A stretch of DNA of 7,948 nucleotides from an uncultured Blautia sp. (GTDB lineage Bacteria > Bacillota > Clostridia > Lachnospirales > Lachnospiraceae): positions 1 to 7,948 of the forward strand of contig CAKRYE010000077.1 of the NCBI GenBank assembly GCA_934426285.1. Direction: 5' to 3'. The position numbers and the translations under genes were made by a program. Positions 1 to 5,081 of the stretch are shown here, one piece after another (the first letter of the stretch is position 1; every line of letters begins with the position of its first letter). The notes beneath the pieces were generated by a model. That model was not told the DNA's origin. It did not search any database and saw nothing but the letters and a program-made list of their open reading frames with translations.

Positions 1-90
1 CTGAATAATCATGAAATAATCCCGGTCAGCAAATACAGCTACCGGGATGTCCAGGAACAATTACAGCAATACGCTGCCAAATGGTTTTAA
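1..90 (+). CDS. C-terminal end of an unidentified protein (5' end outside window)
   Basis: Frame 1 of the plus strand is open from the first base to a TAA at 88-90 and gives 29 residues, ending in RDVQEQLQQYAAKWF. The composition (charged, glutamine-rich, amphipathic, ending in KWF) looks like a natural protein terminus, not random translation. It stops four bases before the stop codon of the minus-strand ATP-grasp remnant, so the two reading frames meet tail to tail. The stretch is too short to assign a family. A 29-codon open frame can occur by chance, so this call rests on composition and the neat convergent packing. The sequence to the left of the window would settle it. Confidence 0.42.
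   Translation: MNNHEIIPVSKYSYRDVQEQLQQYAAKWF
21..46 (-). terminator. Possible weak terminator hairpin after the ATP-grasp remnant
   Basis: CCCGGT and AGC (21-26, 28-30) pair with GCT and ACCGGG (38-46), giving a nine-pair stem with one bulged base and a seven-base loop. On the minus strand it lies 49 bases after the ATP-grasp stop and is followed by ATTATTTCAT, which is AT-rich but not a true U-run. It also falls inside the probable plus-strand coding tail, so it may be coincidental. Confidence 0.25.
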
Positions 91-94
91 ATTC

Positions 95-703
95 TCATTG
101 ATATTTTGCAACAAGCTCTCCGGCATTTGCTTTCACATCATTGGAAACAAGCCCCGGGAATTCCTCTTCCAGTTCATTCAGGATATTCAGAATATCTTCT
201 TTTTCCTGATCGGTGCTGATAACAACCTCACAATAGTTGATCTTCTCCATACCTGCCACTGAGGTTTCCAACTGCATAATATAATCCACATGCGGATTCC
301 CATATAATCGGATCAGATCCTCCTGCGACCTTGCTTTCATCTTAAAGTTCAATGCATATTTCAGGTTCCGTTTTATACTGTAATTTTTGTCAGTTCCGAG
401 TATGCTGTCCACAAAAATAGATAGTGGATTTCTTCCCTCCATGGCAGCCGTTGTTGTTGTCATTCCGGACCATCTTGGATTAATTTCGATAATATACCAT
501 TCTCCTGCCCGATAAACCAGATCGACCTGCACCGTTCCTTCAAATTTCAAACTCTGTGCCATATTAAGCAGTTCTTCCACCATTATATCTGAATTGTTCC
601 GATCGGAATTAAGAAAGCTCTCTACTTCCTCATAGGAGTTCATGACTTCCACTCCGATTGACCCTGCACCTAATGTATCCTTCAGAATGACCGGAAAGTT
701 CAT
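95..703 (-). pseudogene. ATP-grasp ligase remnant, N-terminus missing
   Basis: The 202 residues from the first ATG match the C-terminal half of ATP-grasp carboxylate-amine ligases. Residues about 3-17 (FPVILKDTLGAGSIGV) are the nucleotide-binding lysine and glycine-rich loop. Residues about 57-80 (GTVQVDL followed by EINPRWSG) carry the metal- and ATP-binding Glu-x-Asn core. Family members normally have about 100 or more residues before the glycine loop; here the frame is open only to 742, just beyond which lies the terminator of the upstream cyclase gene. No usable ribosome binding site precedes the ATG (AAGGA is only one or two bases away). The segment between the conserved VEE (residues about 42-44) and the GTVQVDL strand is also about 45-60 residues shorter than usual, which suggests an internal in-frame deletion. 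The frame is otherwise intact, so the decay may be recent. Substrate cannot be inferred. Confidence 0.7.
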
Positions 704-744
704 TTCCTTAATCCGGTAAAAAACTCTAATTAATGCTGTAATTC

Positions 745-767
745 AAAAGGGTCAGCACAGCTGACCC
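745..767 (-). terminator. Rho-independent terminator of the diguanylate cyclase gene
   Basis: GGGTCAGC (749-756) and GCTGACCC (760-767) form a perfect eight-base-pair stem with a three-base loop. Read on the minus strand, the hairpin starts 65 bases after the cyclase stop and is followed by TTTTGAATT. It should insulate the ATP-grasp remnant from the cyclase transcript, which leaves the remnant without a visible promoter. Confidence 0.75.
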
Positions 768-832
768 TCAGGCTCAAATACCTCCAAAAAGGTATCGCAT
801 TTTCAATTACAGAATAAGTATTTTCCTATACT

Positions 833-1960
833 TTATTGTTGTGAACTGTTTGATTTCTTTAGCAAATGATACTTTCTTTTTTCCTCATACATTTTCTCAT
901 CCATATGCATTAGAAAAGCTTCTGTATCATCTCCTGCTCCAAATTCTGCATATCCCATGGATACACTTAGAGTAAATGGTTCTATCTTAGATTCATTAAA
1001 CTGGGATAGATTGTGATTGATCTCATCCATTGTTGCTAAGACACTCCCTGTATCAACACCCGACAGCAACACAATAAACTCATCTCCCGCATATCGAATT
1101 GCCATACCACCATCTGGTATAGATCTGAGAAGTATATTTCCCAACGTACAGATAGCCTTATCTCCCATACTATGACCAAAATTGTCATTGATGTACTTAA
1201 AGTCGTTGACATCCATCATGATTCCATGTAATGATTTCCCGATTGTAATTTTCCTTTCAGTAAGTACTGCATTAAGATATCTTCGATTATATAATCCGGA
1301 AAGCTCATCCATATATAAATTCTCTGCATATGACTGCATCTGCACAAATATCAATGCAACCGCAACCAATACCCATGACGATGTGATTCCATAAAAGAAA
1401 AACTGGATAAGCACTCCTGCAAAACAAGGACCAACGAAATATATCACAGGGAAAAAATTCAGATTAATCCCTTGTTTCTTGGATTGATGCACTAGGTATA
1501 TACTGTATGCAAAGTATATTATAAGCGAAATATATCCTACTAATGCGCCTGCTGCTCTCTGATATATATTTCCCTCAGATATTTTAAACATAATCCCTGT
1601 TCCAAACAGATTACATAAAACCATAATTACTTCTACAATCCACGGAAACATCACAAGTCTTGCTTTTTTGAATATCCTCTTATAATTTCGATAAATGCGC
1701 AATTCAACATACAGACACCAAAGAAGCCCTATACTAACTGTACCTATAAAGCATATACTATTAGAGACATAATTTATTTGTCTGCTGCCAATAAATTGTT
1801 TTCCATCTACCAGAAAAGCAATTGTCTCAGACAATGCACCCAGTAAATTTACGATTGCCATTCCATCATATATTTTATCGCCTACGTGAAGACTCTCTCT
1901 GTTCTTTCGTCTGCAAAGCAAAAGAAACCACATCATTAACACGGTTAATCCGTTTGCCAT
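833..1960 (-). CDS. Membrane-bound GGDEF diguanylate cyclase
   Basis: Predicted to make cyclic di-GMP from two GTP at the inner face of the cell membrane. In the 375-residue frame, residues 1-210 hold about six or seven hydrophobic segments (around 3-16, 33-52, 66-87, 102-124, 136-156, 169-190, 193-207). The LVDGKQFIGSRQINYVSNS stretch (50-68) is typical of a Firmicutes membrane sensor module coupled to GGDEF domains. The GGDEF domain runs from about 215 to 368: DELSGLYNRRYL (218-229), metal Asp250 in MMDVNDFKYIND, GHSMGD (262-267), and the signature as AGDEF (291-295), a tolerated variant. The product-inhibition RxxD motif expected at 282-285 is absent (PDGG). Monocistronic, with its own promoter and terminator. 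The annotated ATG at 1960 has only a weak AGAAG upstream; a strong GGGAGGGG at 1998-1991 instead points to an in-frame ATA at 1984, eight residues earlier (see findings). Confidence 0.93.
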   Translation of the reverse strand: MANGLTVLMMWFLLLCRRKNRESLHVGDKIYDGMAIVNLLGALSETIAFLVDGKQFIGSRQINYVSNSICFIGTVSIGLLWCLYVELRIYRNYKRIFKKARLVMFPWIVEVIMVLCNLFGTGIMFKISEGNIYQRAAGALVGYISLIIYFAYSIYLVHQSKKQGINLNFFPVIYFVGPCFAGVLIQFFFYGITSSWVLVAVALIFVQMQSYAENLYMDELSGLYNRRYLNAVLTERKITIGKSLHGIMMDVNDFKYINDNFGHSMGDKAICTLGNILLRSIPDGGMAIRYAGDEFIVLLSGVDTGSVLATMDEINHNLSQFNESKIEPFTLSVSMGYAEFGAGDDTEAFLMHMDEKMYEEKRKYHLLKKSNSSQQ

Positions 1961-1990
1961 TAGTATTTCTTCTAAAACGATTATTGTTAT

Positions 1991-1998
1991 CCCCTCCC
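1991..1998 (-). promoter_or_regulatory. Strong Shine-Dalgarno that argues for an earlier cyclase start
   Basis: Minus-strand GGGAGGGG at 1998-1991 is the best ribosome binding site in front of the diguanylate cyclase. It is 30 or more bases from the ATG at 1960, too far to serve it, but its GGAGG core is eight bases from an in-frame ATA (1984-1982). The frame is open up to a TGA at 2002-2000. It therefore suggests initiation at a non-standard codon or loss of an original ATG. Confidence 0.5.
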
Positions 1999-2050
1999 AT
2001 CACGGACTGTATTGAATCATTTTGCCGGAACCAGAGTTTTATCAGCTATG

Positions 2051-2079
2051 ATTATAATAGCACCATGTACCAACAAAAA
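2051..2079 (-). promoter_or_regulatory. Candidate promoter of the diguanylate cyclase gene
   Basis: A perfect TATAAT lies at 2056-2051 on the minus strand, with a poor -35 (TTTTTG, 2079-2074) at 17 bases spacing. It sits between the stop of the upstream glycosidase gene (2114) and the cyclase ribosome binding site, giving a leader of about 50 bases. The weak -35 suggests low or activator-dependent expression. No clear terminator hairpin was found between 2113 and 2080, so read-through from the upstream gene is possible. Confidence 0.5.
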
Positions 2080-2113
2080 CAACACATGAGCATTTCTAAG
2101 ATATCCGAACGGG

Positions 2114-3436
2114 TTATCGGGTAAAATAGAGAAAATCTGCGCAGGGGCGCTGGGTATTTCCGATTAGCCTATTCATTACTTTTCCATTAAAGTACAGGGT
2201 TGAAGAACCACCGCCATCCAGGTTGTAAGCATAGGTACAGCCATAGGATTTAAAAATATTGACCATATCCCAGTGATTCAGTCCTGAGTAATTTCCAGTG
2301 TCTGTTACAAGGAGCACATAGTCATTGGGCTTTACCATCCCCACTGCTGTACGGGGATAATATTTCTCTGTTTCTGCCCACGGCAACTGTGCTGCGCCAT
2401 CCTTGATCAGGATCGGTCCGAAGTTATAGGTATCTTTTACACCGGCTGCCAGCAGATCTTTTCCCATAAGACCCTGGGCAGGGGTATAGATCGTTCCGTT
2501 ATTTTTAACTGCCATAACAGAATAACTGGTCATGTAATCACCGTAGAGAATCCCGTTTTTGATGCACATGCCAAGAGGAGAAGGTTTTCCTGTACCATAG
2601 TCAAAAGCACTGCCGTTTACCCCGATGATTCCGCCATTGGAGGATACTGCAGAGGAAGTGGTCTGGCGTTCCCCGCCGTAGGTTCCGTTGGAAAGTGCAG
2701 ATCTCAGCTGTTGGGGACTGGCAGTTTTTATATGTGCAGCCCAGTAAGAAATACCGTGGACAGATTTACGCTCCAGCTTAATATTCAGGGTGCTGCTTTT
2801 ATATGTATAGGTGTTTCCACTCTGACTGACTGTTGGTTTTGCATCTGAAGATTTTACACGCTGCCCTTTGGCATTAACATAATATTTTCCTACCCAGGTA
2901 TTCTTTGCCATCACTCCTGTTTTCTTGCTGAAATAGTAATAATATTTGCCTATCTTCTGCCATCCCTTTGCCATGGTGGAATTGCTGAGGAAGTAGTATT
3001 TTTTTCCATTCTGAGTAAGCCACTGGCCGGCGATTGCTACACCGGATTTATTGAAATAGTAAGTATATTTATTACCCGTCGCCCAGCGATTGCGGAACAT
3101 AGCTCCGTTTTTACGGTTATAATAATATTTGTTACCGGAACGCTTCATCCATCCGGTGAACCGTTTGCCATTAGAATTGCTATAGTAATAATATCCCTTG
3201 TATTTAAAAGAACCGCAGATGAGACGGCCTTTAGAATTGTAAAAATAGTAGTCTCCGCCTATTTTCTGCCATCCGGTTTTCTTAGATGTAATGCTGACAG
3301 AGGTTTCATTCTGTTTGACGTAGGCTGCTGCCTGTACGGAAGCTGTATTCATAAAAGTTCCCGCTGCCAGAAATAATGTCAGCATAAGAAATACTGCCAG
3401 TTTCCTGAAAAATAATTTTCCTTTCATTTTTGTCAT
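2114..3436 (-). CDS. Secreted wall-binding-repeat protein with phosphodiester glycosidase (NAGPA) domain
   Basis: 440 residues in three parts. Residues 1-36 are a Sec signal peptide (MTKMKGKLFFRK, a hydrophobic core, then VQA-AA as the probable cleavage site). Residues about 55-193 are some seven copies of a roughly 20-residue repeat of the GW-x-x-x-(G)-x-YYY-x-x-x-(G) kind, as in choline- or glucan-binding modules, which should hold the protein on the envelope or on polysaccharide. Residues about 230-438 match the phosphodiester glycosidase (NAGPA, formerly DUF2233) family: GVNGSAFDYGTG (272-283), NFGPILIKDG (338-347), PRTAVGM (361-367) and NLDGGGSSTLYFNGK (405-419). Family members cleave phosphodiester-linked sugars such as GlcNAc-1-P diesters. 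A wall polymer or capsule linkage is a plausible substrate, but that is inference. The first ATG has AAAGG three bases upstream; Met4 is an alternative start. The gene begins 25 bases after the DUF2971 stop, so the two are probably co-transcribed. Confidence 0.9.
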   Translation of the reverse strand: MTKMKGKLFFRKLAVFLMLTLFLAAGTFMNTASVQAAAYVKQNETSVSITSKKTGWQKIGGDYYFYNSKGRLICGSFKYKGYYYYSNSNGKRFTGWMKRSGNKYYYNRKNGAMFRNRWATGNKYTYYFNKSGVAIAGQWLTQNGKKYYFLSNSTMAKGWQKIGKYYYYFSKKTGVMAKNTWVGKYYVNAKGQRVKSSDAKPTVSQSGNTYTYKSSTLNIKLERKSVHGISYWAAHIKTASPQQLRSALSNGTYGGERQTTSSAVSSNGGIIGVNGSAFDYGTGKPSPLGMCIKNGILYGDYMTSYSVMAVKNNGTIYTPAQGLMGKDLLAAGVKDTYNFGPILIKDGAAQLPWAETEKYYPRTAVGMVKPNDYVLLVTDTGNYSGLNHWDMVNIFKSYGCTYAYNLDGGGSSTLYFNGKVMNRLIGNTQRPCADFLYFTR

Positions 3437-3461
3437 CTGCCTTTCCCCGATGTATGATACT

Positions 3462-4397
3462 TTAACGATAGGTTCCCTGTGATTTATTTACCTGACAATC
3501 CGGAAGGCCCAGTGTAGCCAGATAAAACTCCATATCCCGCTGTGACATCAGGCATTTCGGCCCTATAACGATCTCTCTGATCAGCTTTTCAAAGCAGTCT
3601 GAAAAGTCAAAATCCACATAGGATATGAGCTGATTTTCCTTGACATAATAGGAATAATTGTGTAGGCAGGCTCCCTGGGAAAGCTTAACCTCTCTTCCCA
3701 TGAGAAATTGCTTTGGTGAAAACTCACATAAGCGGATCTCACTTTCTTCTCTGAAAAAAGGATTCTTCATATAAACCGATTCCTGAAATAATTCCATAAA
3801 CTTTCTCTCAAAACAGCTCATAACATTATCAAGCAATTCTATTTTACAGTCCTGGGAGTTCTTAGCATTTTCCGAATATTCCCTTTCTTTCTGCAGCATT
3901 TCCTCAATTTCAGCGATCAGTTCCTTCACGATCTGATGCACAACCTCCCGCTGCTCTGCCTCAGAATAACTGATCTTATGTAATGACACAATGGATGGCT
4001 TTGAAATCTCCGGCGAGACTGTGGTAATCTCCTTCAGCACATCCAGATCAAATCCGATGGCAGCTCCCCGTCCGTCATCTGCATACCCGCGCCACTGACT
4101 GAGCAGATCATTCTGATAGGAAAAACAGGTTACATAATATCTGAAATCCGCATAATTTTCATCGAAAAATTCATCTGCAAACAACTTCACATAACCTCTG
4201 AACCTCTCCGGTGAAATACAGGCTTTGAACAAATCCGAAGTATTTTTATAAGCTTTTTTAAATTCCGCTTCATAATATCGACAGATCCAGCTGATTTCCA
4301 TGGAATCATTGGATTTCAAAATATTTGTCAGACGAAGAGAGCGATGTTTCAAAATAGAATTAAATGAATCCAGGCTGCAATAGTGATATACGATCAT
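3462..4397 (-). CDS. DUF2971 family protein
   Basis: 311 residues from the ATG at 4397, which has an ideal AAGGAG (4410-4405) seven bases upstream. A longer frame opens at a GTG at 4484, but that codon coincides with the predicted transcription start and lacks a ribosome binding site, so I reject it. Visible DUF2971 hallmarks are YHYCSLDSFNSIL (4-16), CFSYQNDLLSQWRGYADD (91-108) followed by GRGAAIGFD (109-117), KNPFFREESEIRL (211-223) and IVIGPKC (276-282). The family has no agreed biochemical role as far as I know. The N-terminal Y-H-Y...IL layout and the invariant R/E residues recall nucleotide-handling folds such as ADP-ribosyltransferases, but this is only a resemblance. No signal peptide or membrane segment, so cytoplasmic. 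Residues about 145-180 are charged and probably helical. First gene of a two-gene unit with the secreted glycosidase. Confidence 0.85.
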   Translation of the reverse strand: MIVYHYCSLDSFNSILKHRSLRLTNILKSNDSMEISWICRYYEAEFKKAYKNTSDLFKACISPERFRGYVKLFADEFFDENYADFRYYVTCFSYQNDLLSQWRGYADDGRGAAIGFDLDVLKEITTVSPEISKPSIVSLHKISYSEAEQREVVHQIVKELIAEIEEMLQKEREYSENAKNSQDCKIELLDNVMSCFERKFMELFQESVYMKNPFFREESEIRLCEFSPKQFLMGREVKLSQGACLHNYSYYVKENQLISYVDFDFSDCFEKLIREIVIGPKCLMSQRDMEFYLATLGLPDCQVNKSQGTYR

Positions 4398-4488
4398 ATC
4401 TTTTCTCCTTCTGTGAATGTCTGTTTCTTTATAAAATGGCAATAAGCCAAAAACATATGCCGAAAAATTTAAATAATAGAACACATTT

Positions 4489-4497
4489 ATTATAACA
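4489..4497 (-). promoter_or_regulatory. Extended -10 promoter of the DUF2971-glycosidase unit
   Basis: The minus strand reads TGTTATAAT (4497-4489), a perfect extended -10 element. The -35 position for 17-base spacing (4517-4512) is ACAGAT, a poor match, as is usual for extended -10 promoters. The predicted start is near 4482, leaving a leader of about 85 bases before the ATG at 4397. Confidence 0.65.
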
Positions 4498-4504
4498 GAA
4501 ATAT

Positions 4505-4520
4505 TTTACAAATCTGTAAA
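4505..4520. promoter_or_regulatory. Candidate operator: TTTACA-N4-TGTAAA palindrome
   Basis: A perfect six-base inverted repeat, TTTACA (4505-4510) and TGTAAA (4515-4520) separated by AATC, lies directly upstream of the TATAAT and covers the -35 region of the DUF2971 promoter. The TACA/TGTA half-sites resemble those bound by BlaI/CopY-type winged-helix repressors, although those usually have a shorter spacer. No regulator gene is visible in the window. Confidence 0.4.
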
Positions 4521-4541
4521 TTCAGGGAAACGTTATAAATC

Positions 4542-4702
4542 ACAAAAGCGTTACTGTTCACTCTGTTCACAGCAACACGCTTCGCGATGCACAGAATTTA
4601 TGCTAATCGCATAAATTCGCGCGGTATGTCTCGGGTTTTCTGTGACCTTCGCTCACAAAAAACACCTCGCGGAATATTACCAGTGAACAGTAACACAAAA
4701 GC
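4542..4702. repeat. 8-bp target-site duplication flanking the MITE-like element
   Basis: ACAAAAGC occurs at 4542-4549 and again at 4695-4702, exactly abutting the two ends of the inverted-repeat element. The match extends to nine bases (CACAAAAGC) if the last C of the element is counted. The right copy covers the start of the stem and the U-tract of the cysteine-rich gene's terminator. Confidence 0.75.
4550..4694. mobile_element. 145-bp MITE-like non-autonomous element
   Basis: The ends are perfect 13-bp terminal inverted repeats: GTTACTGTTCACT (4550-4562) and AGTGAACAGTAAC (4682-4694). They are flanked by an 8-bp direct repeat, as expected for transposition by enzymes that make 8-9 bp duplications (IS256-, ISL3- and IS6-like families among others). 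The inside encodes no credible protein. It contains a perfect ten-base-pair hairpin, GAATTTATGC (4594-4603) with GCATAAATTC (4609-4618) around TAATC, a second pairing CACAGAA (4590-4596) with TTCTGTG (4638-4644), and a TGTTCAC tandem repeat at the left end (4555-4561, 4564-4570). It separates the cysteine-rich gene's terminator from the DUF2971 promoter. No transposase is present, so it would have to be mobilised in trans. Confidence 0.75.
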
Positions 4703-4721
4703 CGCTGTATCCCACAGCGGC
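4697..4721 (-). terminator. Terminator of the cysteine-rich small gene
   Basis: GCCGCTGT (4701-4708) and ACAGCGGC (4714-4721) form a perfect eight-base-pair GC-rich stem with a five-base loop. On the minus strand the stem is followed by TTTTGTG. It lies 57 bases after the stop of the small cysteine-rich gene. The MITE begins exactly at the end of its tail, so the insertion left termination intact. Confidence 0.75.
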
Positions 4722-4778
4722 TTCGTCCAGTTTGCCGTCCATCTCAGGATGTGCGGCAGCTTCTTAATTGTGTTGAGG

Positions 4779-4964
4779 TTAATAGTTATATGCTCCCTCA
4801 TAGGCATTGCACCTGTCTAATTTCCGTGACTGGTTCTGACAGGAACTGCATCTGTCGCAGAACTCCTGCTCATAACAGGTGGAACAGGCACATGTCCTGC
4901 AGGCTTTGCGGTCATAGCCTGAGGTATTGCCGTGAGGAAGTGTGCTTTCTGCTGCATTACCCAT
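4779..4964 (-). CDS. Small eight-cysteine protein, probable metal binder
   Basis: 61 residues starting at the ATG at 4964, which follows a near-perfect ribosome binding site, AAGGAGGGTG (4980-4971), at nine bases spacing. A longer in-frame ATG at 5000 lacks such a site and lies in the leader. Cysteines are at 22, 25, 27, 30, 36, 39, 42 and 52, giving CxxCxCxxC, then x5, CxxCxxC, x9, C. The core reads ACRTCACSTC followed by EFCDRCSSCQNQ. Such spacing suits a zinc or iron-sulfur site or a metallothionein-like cluster. The ends are polar, with no signal peptide or membrane segment, so it should be cytoplasmic. It has its own promoter, a structured leader and its own terminator, so it is a true monocistronic gene. 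It does not match the six-cysteine SCIFF peptide pattern, and no radical-SAM maturase is adjacent. Function unknown to me. Confidence 0.8.
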   Translation of the reverse strand: MGNAAESTLPHGNTSGYDRKACRTCACSTCYEQEFCDRCSSCQNQSRKLDRCNAYEGAYNY

Positions 4965-4988
4965 ATATATCACCCTCCTTGTGTACCG

Positions 4989-5032
4989 GTTACTGTTCAT
5001 CCAATCTTAGGTAAAGTCCCGTGAACGAACAG
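4989..5032 (-). promoter_or_regulatory. Leader hairpin of the cysteine-rich gene sharing the MITE end motif
   Basis: CTGTTC (4993-4998) can pair with GAACAG (5027-5032) in the transcript leader of the small cysteine-rich gene, enclosing a loop of 28 bases. The left arm lies within GTTACTGTTCA (4989-4999), identical to the first 11 bases of the MITE terminal repeat at 4550. It may be a leader structure or the worn end of an older element. Neither is proven. Confidence 0.3.
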
Positions 5033-5049
5033 AGTTCCTTGTACCTTAT

Positions 5050-5077
5050 ATTATACGCTCACAGAAGGGGAATACAA
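5050..5077 (-). promoter_or_regulatory. Promoter of the cysteine-rich small gene
   Basis: Minus-strand TTGTAT (5077-5072) and a perfect TATAAT (5055-5050) are separated by 16 bases. The predicted start is near 5043, giving a leader of about 80 bases. The promoter begins five bases after the YitT stop codon (5084-5082), and no terminator was seen between the two genes, so read-through from YitT may add to expression. Confidence 0.65.
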
Positions 5078-5081
5078 GTAA

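Noticed and set aside
1822..2124. Plus-strand open frame of 100 codons
   Set aside because: Antisense to the start of the cyclase and across its promoter; composition not protein-like and no ribosome binding site.
4398..4484. 29-residue N-terminal extension of the DUF2971 protein from a GTG
   Set aside because: The GTG lies at the predicted transcription start, has no ribosome binding site, and the family motif YHYCSL begins right after the ATG at 4397, which has AAGGAG.
4505..4520. TTTACA as the -35 of the DUF2971 promoter
   Set aside because: The spacing to TATAAT would be 20 bases, too long for a normal promoter; the extended -10 explains the site better, so the palindrome is treated as an operator candidate.
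4598..4807. Minus-strand open frame of 69 codons
   Set aside because: It runs through the cysteine-rich gene's tail, its terminator and the MITE, and has no ribosome binding site. Mostly an artefact of the MITE sequence.
4587..4820. Plus-strand open frame of 77 codons
   Set aside because: Starts inside the MITE, crosses a terminator and enters the antisense of the cysteine-rich gene; no ribosome binding site.
4779..4964. SCIFF-type radical-SAM peptide precursor
   Set aside because: The cysteine number and spacing differ from the six-cysteine SCIFF pattern and no maturase gene is adjacent.
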